Assembly (NCBI GenBank): GCA_020161215.1
Contig: JAIUOM010000003.1
Location: forward strand, 1-64,000
Source of the DNA: Pseudomonadota bacterium
GTDB taxonomy: Bacteria > Pseudomonadota > Gammaproteobacteria > Burkholderiales > Burkholderiaceae_C
Length of the DNA stretch: 64,000 nucleotides
Direction: 5' to 3'
The translations under genes and the position numbers were made by a program. This document shows positions 17,956-29,189 of the stretch, one piece after another (within the stretch, counting starts at the first letter, position 1; every line of letters begins with the position of its first letter). A model generated the notes under the pieces. That model searched no databases and was not told where the DNA came from. It worked only from the letters and a program-made list of their open reading frames with translations.

Positions 17956-18000
17956 AACCCAGCCCCAAGCCCATCCCCCGGCGGGCGGCCCCGTGGCGCC

Positions 18001-18015
18001 TACAATTTGCCCATG
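18001..18015 (+). promoter_or_regulatory. Probable leaderless promoter of leuS
   Basis: A -10-like TACAAT (18001-18006) ends 6 nt before ATG 18013 and no ribosome-binding sequence lies between. Transcription starting 6-7 nt after the -10 would begin at the initiation codon itself. No good -35 is visible. Confidence 0.45.
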
Positions 18016-20706
18016 CAAGACAAATACAACCATCTGGACGTCGAAAAAGCCGCCCAGGCCCATTGGCAGGCCAGCGACGCCTACCGGGTGACCGAGGACG
18101 CCGCCAAGCCCAAGTACTACGCCTGCTCCATGCTGCCCTACCCCAGCGGCAAGCTGCACATGGGCCACGTGCGCAACTACACCATCAACGACATGCTGGC
18201 GCGCCAGCTGCGCATGAAGGGCCACAACGTGCTGATGCCCATGGGCTGGGACGCGTTTGGCCTGCCGGCCGAGAACGCGGCGCTGAAAAACGGCGTGCCG
18301 CCGGCCCAGTGGACCTACGACAACATCGCCCACATGAAAGGCCAGATGCAGGCCATGGGCCTGGCCATCGATTGGAGCCGCGAGGTCGCCACCTGCGACG
18401 CCAGCTACTACAAGTGGAACCAGTGGCTGTTTCTGAAGATGCTGGAAAAAGGCATCGCCTACCGCAAGACCCAGGTCGTCAACTGGGACCCGGTGGACCA
18501 GACCGTGCTGGCCAACGAACAGGTCATCGACGGCCGCGGCTGGCGCACCGGCGCGCCGGTGGAAAAGCGCGAGATCCCCGGCTACTACCTGAAGATCACC
18601 GACTACGCCCAGGAGCTGCTCGACCACGTGCAGATCGGCAACCCCAAGGCGACGCTCGATGGCTGGCCCGAGCGCGTGCGCCTGATGCAGGAGAACTGGA
18701 TCGGCAAGAGCGAGGGCGTGCGCTTTGCCTTCACCCACGACATCCGCGGCGCCGACGGCGAGCCGATCGGCGGCGGCCGCATGTACGTCTTCACCACGCG
18801 CGCCGACACCATCATGGGCGTCACCTTCTGCGCCGTGGCGCCCGAGCACCCGCTGGCCACGCGCGCCGCCGAGCACAACCCCGAGCTGGCCGCCTTCATC
18901 GAAAAATGCAAGCAGGGCGGCACCACCGAGGCCGAACTGGCCGCCAAGGACAAGGAAGGCATGCCGACCGGCCTGTCCGTCGTCCACCCCCTGACCGAGG
19001 CAGAGGTGCCGCTGTGGGTCGGCAACTACGTGCTGATGAGCTACGGCGACGGCGCCGTGATGGGCGTGCCCGCGCACGACGAGCGCGACTTCGCCTTTGC
19101 CCTGAAGTACGGCCTGCCCATCACCCAGGTGGTGCACGTCGATGGCCTGCACTACAACTACACCCGGTGGCAGGACTGGTACGCCGACAAGCAGAACGGC
19201 GTCACCGTCAACTCCGGCAGCTTCAGCGGCATGGGGTACCCCGAGGCGGTGGCCGCCGTGGCCCACACGCTGGAGCAAAAAGGCCTGGGCGAGAAGAAAA
19301 CCACCTGGCGCCTGCGCGACTGGGGCATCTCGCGCCAGCGCTACTGGGGCACGCCCATCCCCATGGTGCACTGCCCGACCTGCGGCACCGTGCCCGTGCC
19401 CGAGCAAGACCTGCCGGTGGTGCTGCCGCAAGACCTGGTGCCCGACGGCAGCGGCAACCCGCTGAACAAGTGCGAGGCCTTCCTGAACGTCGCCTGCCCC
19501 TGCTGCGGCCAGCCGGCGCGGCGCGAGACGGACACGATGGACACCTTCATCGACTCGTCCTGGTACTTCATGCGCTACTGCGACCCGACCAACGCCGAGC
19601 AGATGGTGGCCGGCGGCACCCAGTACTGGATGCCGATGAACCAGTACATCGGCGGCATCGAGCACGCCATCCTGCACCTGCTGTACGCGCGCTTCTGGAC
19701 CAAGGTGATGCGCGACATGGGCCTGGTGTCCATCGACGAGCCTTTCACCCGCCTGCTGACCCAGGGCATGGTGCTGAACCACATCTACTCGCGGCGCAAT
19801 GAAAAAGGCGGGGTCGAGTACTTCTGGCCGGCCGACGTCGACGCGGTGCTCGACGCCGAGGGCAAGCAGGTCGGCGCCAAGCTGAACAAGGCGGTCGGCG
19901 CGCTGCCGGCCGGCACGCCGATCGACTACGAGGGCGTGGGCACCATGTCCAAGTCCAAGAACAACGGCGTCGATCCGCAGGAGCTGATCGAGAAGTACGG
20001 CGCCGACACCGCGCGCCTGTACACCATGTTCACCGCGCCGCCCGAGGCCACGCTGGAGTGGAACAACGCCGCCGTCGAAGGCAGCTACCGCTTCCTGCGC
20101 CGGGTGTGGAACTTCGGCGTCAAGCTGAACGCTACTGAAAATGTAGCTGCCCTGGCTTTGCTGGCGCCGACCAAGGTTGAAAATGGCCTGCAATTGAGCA
20201 AGGCGGCCAAGGCCCTGCGGCACGAGATCCACGGCGTGCTGGGCCAGGTCGACTACGACTACCAGCGTCTGCAGTACAACACCGTCGTGTCCGGCGCCAT
20301 GAAGATGCTGAACGCGCTGGAAGGTTTCGCGGGCGACGGCTCGCGCGGCGACCACGCAGCCCTGGCCGAGGGATTTTCCAAGCTGCTGCGCGTGCTCTAC
20401 CCGGTCACGCCGCACATCACCCACGCGCTGTGGCGGGCGCTGGGCTTTGCCGCGGTGCAGGGCGATCTGCTGGACGCGCCCTGGCCCACGGTGGACCCCG
20501 AGGCGCTGAAGCAGGACGAGATCGAGCTGATGCTGCAGATCAACGGCAAGCTGCGCGGCGCCGTGCTGGTGCCGGCCGGCGCCGACAAGGCCGCCATCGA
20601 GCAGGCCGCCCTGGCCAGCGAGGCCTTCGCCAAGCACGGCGGCGGTGGCGCGGTGCGCCGGGTGGTGGTGGTGCCGGGCCGGCTGGTCAACGTGGTGATG
20701 GGCTGA
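18013..20706 (+). CDS. leuS: Leucine--tRNA ligase with in-frame repeat insert
   Basis: An 897-residue class Ia synthetase. The HIGH-type motif [15 protein letters not shown], the editing domain, and the KMSKS-type motif [12 protein letters not shown] are all present. Oddity: between [10 protein letters not shown] and [11 protein letters not shown], about residues 707-727, there is an extra AT-richer stretch ([20 protein letters not shown]) that is exactly a family A repeat read in frame. It lies in the anticodon-binding helical domain, at a likely loop, so activity is probably kept. LptE and HolA genes follow at 6 and 25 bp, the usual Comamonadaceae order. Confidence 0.96.
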   Translation: MQDKYNHLDVEKAAQAHWQASDAYRVTEDAAKPKYYACSMLPYPSGKLHMGHVRNYTINDMLARQLRMKGHNVLMPMGWDAFGLPAENAALKNGVPPAQWTYDNIAHMKGQMQAMGLAIDWSREVATCDASYYKWNQWLFLKMLEKGIAYRKTQVVNWDPVDQTVLANEQVIDGRGWRTGAPVEKREIPGYYLKITDYAQELLDHVQIGNPKATLDGWPERVRLMQENWIGKSEGVRFAFTHDIRGADGEPIGGGRMYVFTTRADTIMGVTFCAVAPEHPLATRAAEHNPELAAFIEKCKQGGTTEAELAAKDKEGMPTGLSVVHPLTEAEVPLWVGNYVLMSYGDGAVMGVPAHDERDFAFALKYGLPITQVVHVDGLHYNYTRWQDWYADKQNGVTVNSGSFSGMGYPEAVAAVAHTLEQKGLGEKKTTWRLRDWGISRQRYWGTPIPMVHCPTCGTVPVPEQDLPVVLPQDLVPDGSGNPLNKCEAFLNVACPCCGQPARRETDTMDTFIDSSWYFMRYCDPTNAEQMVAGGTQYWMPMNQYIGGIEHAILHLLYARFWTKVMRDMGLVSIDEPFTRLLTQGMVLNHIYSRRNEKGGVEYFWPADVDAVLDAEGKQVGAKLNKAVGALPAGTPIDYEGVGTMSKSKNNGVDPQELIEKYGADTARLYTMFTAPPEATLEWNNAAVEGSYRFLRRVWNFGVKLNATENVAALALLAPTKVENGLQLSKAAKALRHEIHGVLGQVDYDYQRLQYNTVVSGAMKMLNALEGFAGDGSRGDHAALAEGFSKLLRVLYPVTPHITHALWRALGFAAVQGDLLDAPWPTVDPEALKQDEIELMLQINGKLRGAVLVPAGADKAAIEQAALASEAFAKHGGGGAVRRVVVVPGRLVNVVMG
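20131..20192 (+). repeat. Family A palindromic repeat, copy 4, inside leuS
   Basis: Landmarks GAAAATGTAGCTGC and GCGCCGACCAAGG, tail GAAAAT. It is read through in frame without a stop, adding about 20 residues to LeuRS. Confidence 0.75.
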
Positions 20707-20712
20707 AGCGCC

Positions 20713-21213
20713 ATGGCTTCACGACGTGCCCTGCTCGCCGGTGCCGCCGCCGCGCCGCTGCTGCTGGCGGCCTGCGGCTTTCAGTTGCGCCAGGCGCCGA
20801 ACTTCGCCTTCCAGCGCCTGGTGCTGGTGATGCCCGGCACGCCGCTGTCGACCGAGCTGCGGCGCCAACTGGAGGCCTCCGGCAACATCCAGGTGAGCAA
20901 CGCGCTGGCCGAGGCCAAGCCGGAGGATTTCGTGCTGGAAAGTGCGGGCGAGCGGCGCGAACGCGTGGTGGTCAGCATCACCCCCACCGGCCAGGTGCGC
21001 GAATTCCAGTTGCGCGTGCGCTTTTCCTTCCGGCTGCGCACCGTGGCCGGCACCGAGCTGCTACCCAGCACCGAGATCCTGCGCCAGGTCGACCAGAGCT
21101 ACAGCGAAACCGAGGCCTTGTCCAAGGAGGCCGAGGCCTTGATGCTGTACCAGAACATGCAGGCCGACATCGTGCAGCAGGTGATGCGCCGGCTGGCGAT
21201 CATCAAGCGATGA
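20713..21213 (+). CDS. lptE: LPS assembly lipoprotein LptE
   Basis: A 166-residue outer-membrane lipoprotein that plugs the LptD barrel in lipopolysaccharide export. Signal peptide with lipobox LLLAACGFQLRQ; the CGF(Q)LR start of the mature protein is typical. It sits between leuS and holA, a conserved neighbourhood for lptE (rlpB), which supports the call despite low sequence conservation. Confidence 0.92.
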   Translation: MASRRALLAGAAAAPLLLAACGFQLRQAPNFAFQRLVLVMPGTPLSTELRRQLEASGNIQVSNALAEAKPEDFVLESAGERRERVVVSITPTGQVREFQLRVRFSFRLRTVAGTELLPSTEILRQVDQSYSETEALSKEAEALMLYQNMQADIVQQVMRRLAIIKR

Positions 21214-21238
21214 GCCGGCCTCGCCACCGCACCGCCGC

Positions 21239-22309
21239 ATGGCCACGCTAGGCGCCGCCCAACTGCCGGCGCAACTGCAAAAGGGGCTGCGTCCGCTCTA
21301 CACCCTGCACGGCGACGAAGCCTTGCTGGTGCAGGAAGCGGCCGACCTGATCCGTGCCGCCGCGCGCGCGCAAGGCTGCACCGAACGCACCGTGCACACC
21401 GTGGCCGGCGCGCACTTCGACTGGAGCGCCGTGCTGGCCGCCGGCAACAGCCTGAGCCTGTTCGCCGACAAGCAGATGGTGGAAATCCGCATCCCCTCCG
21501 GCAAACCCGGCAAGGACGGCAGCACCGCCCTGCAGCAGATCGCCGAGGGCGCGGCCGGCAACGACAGCACCCTCACCCTGGTGCTGCTGCCGCGCCTGGA
21601 CAAGGCCACCCGCGGCAGCGCCTGGTTTGGCGCGCTGGACACGGCCGGCATCAGCGTGCAAATCGACGCGGTGGAGCGCCCGGCCCTGCCGCAATGGATC
21701 GCCCAGCGCCTGGCCGCCCAGGGCCAGCGCGTGCCCGCCGGCGAGGCCGGCCAGCACGCGCTGACCTTCTTCGCCGACCGGGTGGAAGGCAACCTGCTGG
21801 CCGCGCACCAGGAAATCGCCAAGCTCGGCCTGCTGCACCCGGCCGGCGAGCTGAGCCTGGCGCAGATCGAGGCCGCCGTGCTGAACGTGGCGCGCTACGA
21901 CGTGTTCAAGCTGTCCGAGGCCGTGCTGGGCGGTCGGCGCGAGCGCGTGCAGCGCATGCTGGACGGCCTGCGCGCCGAAGGCGAGGCCGAGGTGCTGGTG
22001 CACTACACGCTGGCCGAGGACATCCGCGCGCTGAAACGCGTCAAGGACGCCATGGCCGCCGGCCGGCCGCTGCCCGTGGCCCTGCGCGAGCAGCGCGTGT
22101 GGGGTCTGCGCGAGCGCCTGTTCGAGCGCGTGCTGCCGCGCCTGGCCGAGCCGCAGCTGACCCAGCTGCTGCAGGCCGCGCACCAGGTCGACGGCATCGT
22201 CAAGGGCTTGAAGCACCCGGGCTGGCCGCAAGACGCCTGGCAGGCCCTGAACCGCCTGGCGCAAAGCCTGTGCGGCGCCTGCGCCAGCGCGCTGGCGCCG
22301 CGGCACTGA
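21239..22309 (+). CDS. holA: DNA polymerase III subunit delta
   Basis: A 356-residue delta subunit of the clamp loader, which opens the beta clamp. Seen are the N-terminal LRPLYTLHGDEALLVQEAADLI and the central NLLAAHQEIAKLGLL followed by ARYDVFKLSEAVLGG, both well conserved in HolA. It has no ATPase motif, as expected. Same strand as lptE, 25 bp after it. Confidence 0.95.
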   Translation: MATLGAAQLPAQLQKGLRPLYTLHGDEALLVQEAADLIRAAARAQGCTERTVHTVAGAHFDWSAVLAAGNSLSLFADKQMVEIRIPSGKPGKDGSTALQQIAEGAAGNDSTLTLVLLPRLDKATRGSAWFGALDTAGISVQIDAVERPALPQWIAQRLAAQGQRVPAGEAGQHALTFFADRVEGNLLAAHQEIAKLGLLHPAGELSLAQIEAAVLNVARYDVFKLSEAVLGGRRERVQRMLDGLRAEGEAEVLVHYTLAEDIRALKRVKDAMAAGRPLPVALREQRVWGLRERLFERVLPRLAEPQLTQLLQAAHQVDGIVKGLKHPGWPQDAWQALNRLAQSLCGACASALAPRH

Positions 22310-22360
22310 ACGCCCAACCACGCGGCGGCCGAAAACCCGCCGTTTTGCGACAATTGAGGC

Positions 22361-23686
22361 ATGAACGCACCGAATGTCGCCGAAACCCTGCAACTGCTGG
22401 GCCTGCAGGCCCGCCAGGCCTCGCGCGCCATGGCCCGCTCCGGCACGGCCGCGCGCAACCAGGCCCTGCGCGAGCTGGCGCGCCTGCTGCGCGAGCACGT
22501 CGAGCCGCTGCAGGCCGCCAACGCGCTGGATCTGGCGCGCGCCCGTGCAGCCGGCCTGGCCGAGCCAATGGTCGACCGCCTCAAGCTCACGCCCAGGATC
22601 ATCGACACCGCCGCCCAGGGCTGCGAACAACTGGCCGCCATGCCCGACGTGATCGGCGACGTGGTCTCGCTGCGCCAGCAGCCCAGCGGCATCCGTGTTG
22701 GCCAGATGCGCGTGCCGATCGGCGTGTTCGGCATGATCTTCGAGAGCCGGCCCAACGTCACCATCGAGGCGGCCAGCTTGTCCATCAAGAGCGGCAACGC
22801 CTGCATCCTGCGCGGCGGCAGCGAGGCCATCGATTCGAACAAGGCCCTGGCCGCCCTGGTGCGCCAGGCGCTGGTGGCGGCCGAGCTGCCGCCCGAGGCC
22901 GTGCAACTGGTGCCCACCACCGACCGCGCCGCCGTCGGCCACCTGATCGCCATGCCCGATTTCGTCGACGTCATCATCCCGCGCGGCGGCAAGGGCCTGA
23001 TCGAACGCATCAGCGCGGAAGCCAAGGTGCCGGTCATCAAGCACCTGGACGGCAACTGCCACACCTACGTGGACGAGCCGTGCGACCTGGACCTGGCCGT
23101 GGCGGTGACCGACAACGCCAAGACGCAAAAGTACAGCCCCTGCAACGCCACCGAGAGCCTGCTGGTGGCGCGCGGCGTGGCCAAGGCGTTCTTGCCGCGC
23201 ATCGGCGCCGTATTCGCCGCCAAAGGCGTGGAGATGCGCTGCGACCCCGAGGCCTTCGCCATTTTGAAGCAAAATCCGCCACTGGCCGGCGCGGATTCTT
23301 CCGGAGCAGCTATCAATTCAGAAGCTGTCAAGGTGACCCTGGCGCAAGAGTCGGACTGGTCCGAGGAGTACCTGGCGCCCATCATCAGCATCAAGCTGGT
23401 GGCCGACCTGGACGAGGCCATCGCCCACATCAACCGCTACGGCAGCCACCACACCGACGCCATCCTGACCACCGACCACCGGCACGCCCAGCGTTTTCTG
23501 CGCGAGGTGGATTCGGCCAGCGTCATGGTCAACACCAGCACGCGCTTCGCCGACGGCTTCGAGTACGGCCTGGGCGCCGAAATTGGCATCAGCACCGATA
23601 AATTCCACGCCCGCGGCCCGGTCGGCATCGAGGGCCTGACCTCGCTCAAGTGGGTGGTGCTGGGCGAGGGCGAGGTGCGCGGCTGA
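22361..23686 (+). CDS. proA: Gamma-glutamyl phosphate reductase with in-frame repeat insert
   Basis: A 441-residue ProA, which reduces gamma-glutamyl phosphate to the semialdehyde in proline synthesis. The catalytic cysteine region [13 protein letters not shown] and the glycine motif [12 protein letters not shown] are present. Most ProA proteins have about 415-425 residues; the excess is the stretch [20 protein letters not shown] (about residues 302-321), which is a family A repeat read in frame. It falls before [18 protein letters not shown], in a surface region. A GACAAT box ends 6 nt before the ATG, suggesting a leaderless start. Confidence 0.95.
   Translation: MNAPNVAETLQLLGLQARQASRAMARSGTAARNQALRELARLLREHVEPLQAANALDLARARAAGLAEPMVDRLKLTPRIIDTAAQGCEQLAAMPDVIGDVVSLRQQPSGIRVGQMRVPIGVFGMIFESRPNVTIEAASLSIKSGNACILRGGSEAIDSNKALAALVRQALVAAELPPEAVQLVPTTDRAAVGHLIAMPDFVDVIIPRGGKGLIERISAEAKVPVIKHLDGNCHTYVDEPCDLDLAVAVTDNAKTQKYSPCNATESLLVARGVAKAFLPRIGAVFAAKGVEMRCDPEAFAILKQNPPLAGADSSGAAINSEAVKVTLAQESDWSEEYLAPIISIKLVADLDEAIAHINRYGSHHTDAILTTDHRHAQRFLREVDSASVMVNTSTRFADGFEYGLGAEIGISTDKFHARGPVGIEGLTSLKWVVLGEGEVRG
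23261..23330 (-). repeat. Family A palindromic repeat, copy 5, inside proA
   Basis: On the minus strand it shows GATAGCTGCTCCGG and CCGCGCCGGCCAGTGG. It lies in the opposite orientation to the leuS copy relative to the host gene, yet also keeps the frame open. Confidence 0.75.
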
Positions 23687-23927
23687 GCTTGCCACCCCGT
23701 GCCCTGTCCATGAGCAAGGCTTGATGCACAGGCGGAATTCTCGGAGAGAATTTCCCTTCTTTTCCCCTCTTGAAGTAGAGCACAGCTTTCGAGGCACGGC
23801 AGACAAGCCTGATCTGGCCTGGCGGCCATCCGGCCCGCGTCTGGATGGCCTGAGATACAGATAAGCGGCGTACCGGGGCACCGATCAGCGAGAATGGTCA
23901 CGCCAACACTCTCGCCCCTTCCCGCCC

Positions 23928-25211
23928 ATGGTTCCCCACCTCGTGACCGCCCTCACCGGCCCCATCAACGAACTGGAGCAGCGCATCCTCGACGCCACAC
24001 CGGTCATCGAGCGCTGGTTCCGCCTGGAGTGGATGGAGCACACGCCGCCGCTGTATTGTTCGGTGGACATCCGCAACGCCGGCTTCAAGCTGGCGCCGGT
24101 GGACACCAACCTGTACCCCGACGGCTGGCACAACCTCTCGCCCGAAACCCTGCCGCTGGCGGTGCAGGCCGGCCAAGCGGCGATCGAGAAGATCTGCCCC
24201 GAGGCGCGTAACCTGCTCATCATCCCCGAGAACGGCAAGCCCTCCAGCTTCTACCTGGCCAGCCTGCAGCGGCTGGAAGAGATCTTCCGCATGGCCGGGC
24301 TGAACGTGCGCTTCGGCTCCGTCGACCCGGCCGTCAAGCGCAGCGTGTCCATCCCCCTGCCCGACGGGGAAAAGCTGACCCTGGAGCCGGCCCAGCGCGT
24401 GCGTTCGCGGCTGATGCTCAAGCACTTCGATCCCTGCACCATCCTGCTGAACAACGACCTGTCGGCGGGCGCACCGGGCATTCTGGAAGACCTGCACGAG
24501 CAGTACCTGCTGCCGCCGCTGCAAGCCGGCTGGAGCGTGCGCCGCAAAAGTCGCCACTTCGAGTGCTACGAGGAAGTGAGCAAGCGCTTCGGCAAGCTGA
24601 TCGGCATCGACCCCTGGCTCATCAACCCGCTGTTCGCACGCTGTGGCGAGATGGACGTGACCGCCCCGACCGGTGGTGAAGCCCTGCGCACCCACGTCGA
24701 CGCCCTGCTGGCCAAGATTCGGCGCAAGTACAAGGAATACGGCATCCACGAAAAGCCCTTCGTCATCGTCAAGGCCGATCAGGGCTCGCGCGGCATGGGC
24801 ATCATGACCGTGCACGACGCCAGGGAACTGGAAACGCTGTGCCAGCACAAGCCGGCGCGCGGCCCGGCCGAGCCGGTGCAGGACGTGATCATCCAGGAAG
24901 GCGTGCTCACGCACGAGCGCATCCACGACGCGGTGGCCGAACCGGTGGTGTACATGATCGACCGCTACGTGGTCGGTGGTTTCTACCGCGTGCATGCCGA
25001 CCGCGGGGTGGACCAGAACCTGAACGCCCCCGGCGCAAGCTTCGTGCCCTTGGCCTTCGACGGCGGCGCGCACCTGCCCCGCCCCGGCGCCAAGGTGGGG
25101 GCCAGCGCGCCGAACCGCTTTTACATGTACGGTGTGATCGGTCGCCTGGCCCTGGTGGCCGCCAGCTACGAGCTGGAAGCCACCGAACCCGACTCGCTGC
25201 TGATCGACTGA
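23928..25211 (+). CDS. gshA: Glutamate--cysteine ligase, GshA type of betaproteobacteria
   Basis: A 427-residue protein matching the PF08886-type glutamate-cysteine ligase found in betaproteobacteria and acidithiobacilli, unrelated in sequence to enterobacterial GshA. Seen: [50 protein letters not shown] and [20 protein letters not shown]. It makes gamma-glutamylcysteine, the first step to glutathione. gshB, often its neighbour, is about 9.2 kb downstream here. Confidence 0.92.
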   Translation: MVPHLVTALTGPINELEQRILDATPVIERWFRLEWMEHTPPLYCSVDIRNAGFKLAPVDTNLYPDGWHNLSPETLPLAVQAGQAAIEKICPEARNLLIIPENGKPSSFYLASLQRLEEIFRMAGLNVRFGSVDPAVKRSVSIPLPDGEKLTLEPAQRVRSRLMLKHFDPCTILLNNDLSAGAPGILEDLHEQYLLPPLQAGWSVRRKSRHFECYEEVSKRFGKLIGIDPWLINPLFARCGEMDVTAPTGGEALRTHVDALLAKIRRKYKEYGIHEKPFVIVKADQGSRGMGIMTVHDARELETLCQHKPARGPAEPVQDVIIQEGVLTHERIHDAVAEPVVYMIDRYVVGGFYRVHADRGVDQNLNAPGASFVPLAFDGGAHLPRPGAKVGASAPNRFYMYGVIGRLALVAASYELEATEPDSLLID

Positions 25212-25390
25212 ACGGTGGCCGCGCGCACCGTTTGGGTGCGCGCAGTTGCGGCTTTGCCACAGCCCCGTGACCGGGCGCCAGGCGGCGCCCGATGGTCAGC
25301 TGGCCGAGGGCGGGCAAGCGCACAATAGCGCCTTCGCCGTTTCCTGGGAGCCCCGCCCGAACCGACCTCCGCCGAGGGCTGGCCTGATTC

Positions 25391-27259
25391 GTGTCCGCAT
25401 CCAAGTCCTCTCTCGCCGCCCTGACCGTGGGCGCGGTTGGCGTCGTTTACGGCGACATCGGCACCAGCGTGTTGTACACGGTCAAGGAGGTGTTCGGCTC
25501 GGGCCACGTGCAGTTCACGCACGACAACGTGTACGGCGTGCTGTCCATGATCTTCTGGACGTTGACCACCATCGTCTCGCTGAAGTACGTGGTGCTGGTG
25601 CTGCGCGCAGACAACAACGGCGAGGGCGGTCTGGTCGCCATGCTCACGCTGGCCTCGCGCGCGGTGGCCGACCGGCCGCGCCTGCGCCACTGGATGCTGC
25701 TGGTGGGCATCTTTGGCACCTGCCTGTTCTACGGCGACGGCGTCATCACCCCGGCCATCTCGGTGCTGTCGGCGGTGGAGGGCCTGGAAGTGGTCTCGCC
25801 CGCCTTCGCCCAGTACGTGATTCCGCTCACGCTGGTGATCCTGTTCTGCCTGTTCTTCGTGCAAAAGCACGGCACCGCCGGCATCGGCAAGTTCTTCGGC
25901 CCCATCATGCTGCTGTGGTTCGTCGCCATCGCGGCGCTGGGCGTGACGCACATCGTCGACCACCCGGAGATCCTGTGGGCGCTCAGCCCGCACTACGCCT
26001 GGCTGTTCACTTTCCACAATCCGGGCATCACCTTCATCATCCTGGGCGCGGTGGTGTTGTGCGTGACCGGCGCCGAGGCACTGTACGCCGACATGGGCCA
26101 TTTCGGCCGCAAGCCGATCCGCATCGCCTGGTTCTCCATCGCCATGCCGGCGCTGACGCTGAACTATTTCGGCCAGGGCGCGCTGCTGCTGGCCGAGCCG
26201 GAGGCGGTGAAAAACCCGTTCTTCCACATGGCGCCCGAATGGGCCACGCTGCCGCTGGTCGGCCTGGCCACGCTGGCCACGGTGATCGCCTCGCAGGCGC
26301 TGATCTCGGGCGCCTTCAGCGTCACGCGGCAGGTCATCCAGCTGGGTTACCTGCCCCGTCTGCAGGTGCAGCACACCAGCGTCAAGGAGGCCGGGCAAAT
26401 CTACATGCCGCTGGTCAACTGGGGGCTGTTCGTGCTGATCGTGCTGGCGGTGGGCATGTTCCGCTCCTCCAGCAACCTGGCCGCGGCCTACGGCATCGCC
26501 GTGACCACCGACATGCTGATCACCACGGTGCTGACCTTCTTCGTCGTCCGCTACGCCTGGAAGCTGCCGCTGCTGGTGTGCGTGAGCGCCACCGCCCTGT
26601 TCTTCTGCGTGGACCTGCTGTTCTGGGCCTCCAACCTGCTCAAACTGATCCACGGCGGCTGGTTCCCGCTGGTCATTGCCGGCGCCATCTTCCTGCTGAT
26701 GACCACCTGGCGCGATGGCCGCGCCCTGCTCAACCGGGCGCTGCAGGATTCGGCGCTGGATCTCGGCGGCTTTCTCGAATCGCTGTTCATCGCCCCGCCC
26801 ACGCGGGTGGCCGGCACCGCCGTGTTCCTCACCGCCGAGCCGGGCATCGTGCCCAACGCGCTGCTGCACAACCTCAAGCACAACAAGGTGCTGCACGAGC
26901 AAAACTTGTTCGTCACCGTGCGCAACCACGAGCTGCCCTGGATCGGCCTGGACAAGCGCGTGGAGGTGGAGGCCATGGGGCACGACTGCTGGCAGGTGAT
27001 CGTGCACTACGGCTTCAAGAACGAACCCGACCTGCCGGGCGCGCTGTCGGTGATTTGCGGCCAGGGCATCCGGCTCGACCCGATGACGACCAGCTACTTC
27101 CTGTCGCGCGACATCGTCAGCCCAACGCTGGGCGTGGGGATGGCGCCGTGGCGCGAGAAGCTGTTCGCCCAGATGCACCACAACGCCACCGCGGCGGCCG
27201 AATTCCTGAGCCTGCCCAGCAACTCGGTGGTGGAGCTGGGCAGCAAGGTGGAAATCTGA
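25391..27259 (+). CDS. kup: KUP-family potassium transporter, first copy
   Basis: A 622-residue K+/H+ symporter with the family signature [18 protein letters not shown] at the N-terminus, about twelve membrane segments and a cytoplasmic C-terminal domain ending [15 protein letters not shown]. It starts at GTG 25391, where the family signature begins 17 residues in. A second kup follows 53 bp later. GTSP of the usual signature is GTSV here. It imports K+ under acidic or low-turgor conditions by family. Confidence 0.95.
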   Translation: MSASKSSLAALTVGAVGVVYGDIGTSVLYTVKEVFGSGHVQFTHDNVYGVLSMIFWTLTTIVSLKYVVLVLRADNNGEGGLVAMLTLASRAVADRPRLRHWMLLVGIFGTCLFYGDGVITPAISVLSAVEGLEVVSPAFAQYVIPLTLVILFCLFFVQKHGTAGIGKFFGPIMLLWFVAIAALGVTHIVDHPEILWALSPHYAWLFTFHNPGITFIILGAVVLCVTGAEALYADMGHFGRKPIRIAWFSIAMPALTLNYFGQGALLLAEPEAVKNPFFHMAPEWATLPLVGLATLATVIASQALISGAFSVTRQVIQLGYLPRLQVQHTSVKEAGQIYMPLVNWGLFVLIVLAVGMFRSSSNLAAAYGIAVTTDMLITTVLTFFVVRYAWKLPLLVCVSATALFFCVDLLFWASNLLKLIHGGWFPLVIAGAIFLLMTTWRDGRALLNRALQDSALDLGGFLESLFIAPPTRVAGTAVFLTAEPGIVPNALLHNLKHNKVLHEQNLFVTVRNHELPWIGLDKRVEVEAMGHDCWQVIVHYGFKNEPDLPGALSVICGQGIRLDPMTTSYFLSRDIVSPTLGVGMAPWREKLFAQMHHNATAAAEFLSLPSNSVVELGSKVEI

Positions 27260-27312
27260 TCGCTCGGTACCGACCGGCACCCGGCTCCCCAGCCGACACA
27301 GGAACCAGCCAC

Positions 27313-29178
27313 ATGGCCAACAAGTCGAACCTGCCCCTGCTCATGCTGGGCGCCATCGGCGTGGTGTACGGTGATATCGGCACCAGCCCGCTGTACGCCT
27401 TCAAGGAGGTATTTGCGGCCGGGCACGTGCCGTTCAGCACCACCAACGTGCTCAGCGCGCTGTCGATGTTCATCTGGGCGCTGATCGTGGTGGTGACCTT
27501 CAAGTACGTGGGTCTCATCATGCGCGCCGACAACGACGGCGAGGGCGGCATGATGGCCCTGCTGGCGCTGGCCACGCGCTCGGTGGGTGATCGGCCTCGG
27601 CTGCGCCTGATGATGCTGGCGGTGGGCGCGTTCGGTGTCGCGCTGTTCTTTGGCGACGGCGTCATCACACCCGCCATCTCGGTGCTGTCGGCCGTCGAGG
27701 GGCTGGAAGAGGTTACCCCCGCCGCCAAGACCTACGTGATCCCGATCACGCTCACGGTGCTGGTGCTGCTGTTCATCGTTCAGCGCCGGGGCACGGCCAG
27801 CATCGGGCGCTTCTTTGGGCCGGTGATGGTGCTGTGGTTCGTGGTGCTGGCCGTCATGGGGCTGCCGCACATCGTCCAGCGGCCCGAGGTGCTCAAGGCT
27901 TTCTCGCCCTTGTACGCCATCGACTTCACCCTGCGCCATCCGCACATCGCCTTCATCATGCTGGGGGCGGTGTTTCTGTGCCTGACCGGTGCCGAGGCGC
28001 TGTACGCCGACATGGGCCACTTCGGCAAGCGCGCCATCCGCTGGGCCTGGTTCCTGTTCGTGATGCCGGCGCTGATGATCAACTACCTGGGTCAGGGCGC
28101 GCTGGTGCTGGCCGACCCCAAGGCCGTCGACAACCCGTTTTACGGCCTGGCCCCCACCTGGGCGCTGGTGGCCCTGGTGGTGCTGGCCACGGCGGCGACG
28201 GTGATCGCCTCGCAGGCGCTGATCTCGGGCGCTTACTCGGCGGCCAAGCAGTCCATCCAGCTGGGTTTTCTGCCCCGCATGACCATCGTGCACACCTCCA
28301 CCGAGGAGGCCGGCCAGATCTACATCGGCGCCATCAACTGGCTGTTGCTGGCGGGCGTGGTGCTGGCGGTGGTGCTGTTCCGCGGTTCGTCGGCACTGGC
28401 GGGTGCCTACGGCATCTCGGTCAGCCTGCTGATGGTCATCACCACCTGGCTGACCTACTTCGTGGTGCGCCACGGTTGGGGCTACCCGCTGCCGGTGGCG
28501 TTGCTGGCCACCGGGCTGTTTCTGCTGGTGGATCTGCTGTTCTTCGCTTCCAACGCACTCAAGATCGCCGACGGCGGCTGGTTCCCGCTGCTGATGGCGG
28601 GCGTCGTGTTCACCGTGATGACCACCTGGCGCCGTGGCCGCGAGTTGCTGGCCGACAGCACGCGCGCCCAGGCCATCGATCTGCGCAGTTTTCTGGACAG
28701 CGTGTTCGTCGCCCCGCCCTGGCGCGTCGACGGCACGGCGGTGTTCATGAGCGCGGTGGCCGAAGTCACGCCCAGTGCGCTGCTGCACAGCCTGAAGCAC
28801 TACAAGGTGCTGCACGCCCGCAACTTGTTCGTCACGGTGCGCAGCCACGATGTGCCCTTCATCGCCGACGCGGCGCGCGCCCTGGTCACGCCACTCGGCC
28901 ACGATTGTTGGCAGATTCAAGTCAGCTACGGCTTCAAGGACGACTTCGACATCCCGAAAGCGCTGGCCGGGGTAGCGGGCGAGATCGGTGCGCTGGATGC
29001 CATGACCACCAGCTACTTTCTTTCGCGCGACATCGTGGTCCCCACGCCCAGCGGCGGCATGGCGCTGTGGCGTGAAAAGCTGTTTGCCCAGATGTACCAG
29101 AACGCCGCGCCGGCGGCCGAATTTCTTCAGCTGCCCAGCAACGCGGTGGTGGAGCTGGGCAGCAAGGTGGACATCTGA
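27313..29178 (+). CDS. kup: KUP-family potassium transporter, second copy
   Basis: A 621-residue paralogue with [18 protein letters not shown] and the tail [15 protein letters not shown]. It is clearly related to the first copy along the whole length (compare [20 protein letters not shown] with [20 protein letters not shown]), so the pair arose by tandem duplication or paired transfer. The upstream frame is open into the first copy, but the ATG at 27313 with [16 protein letters not shown] is the natural start. Confidence 0.95.
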   Translation: MANKSNLPLLMLGAIGVVYGDIGTSPLYAFKEVFAAGHVPFSTTNVLSALSMFIWALIVVVTFKYVGLIMRADNDGEGGMMALLALATRSVGDRPRLRLMMLAVGAFGVALFFGDGVITPAISVLSAVEGLEEVTPAAKTYVIPITLTVLVLLFIVQRRGTASIGRFFGPVMVLWFVVLAVMGLPHIVQRPEVLKAFSPLYAIDFTLRHPHIAFIMLGAVFLCLTGAEALYADMGHFGKRAIRWAWFLFVMPALMINYLGQGALVLADPKAVDNPFYGLAPTWALVALVVLATAATVIASQALISGAYSAAKQSIQLGFLPRMTIVHTSTEEAGQIYIGAINWLLLAGVVLAVVLFRGSSALAGAYGISVSLLMVITTWLTYFVVRHGWGYPLPVALLATGLFLLVDLLFFASNALKIADGGWFPLLMAGVVFTVMTTWRRGRELLADSTRAQAIDLRSFLDSVFVAPPWRVDGTAVFMSAVAEVTPSALLHSLKHYKVLHARNLFVTVRSHDVPFIADAARALVTPLGHDCWQIQVSYGFKDDFDIPKALAGVAGEIGALDAMTTSYFLSRDIVVPTPSGGMALWREKLFAQMYQNAAPAAEFLQLPSNAVVELGSKVDI

Positions 29179-29189
29179 ATGCGGCCCGG

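Noticed and set aside
17905..20637. Long open frame (about 910 codons) antisense to leuS
   Set aside because: leuS in the other strand has complete synthetase motifs; the antisense frame is rich in Val/Gly/His/Arg as expected from high-GC shadowing and shows no domain.
25246..29178. A single 1310-codon frame joining the region of both kup genes
   Set aside because: The upstream half is a shadow of the first kup gene, which is in another frame. Only the second kup is real in this frame and it has its own start at 27313.
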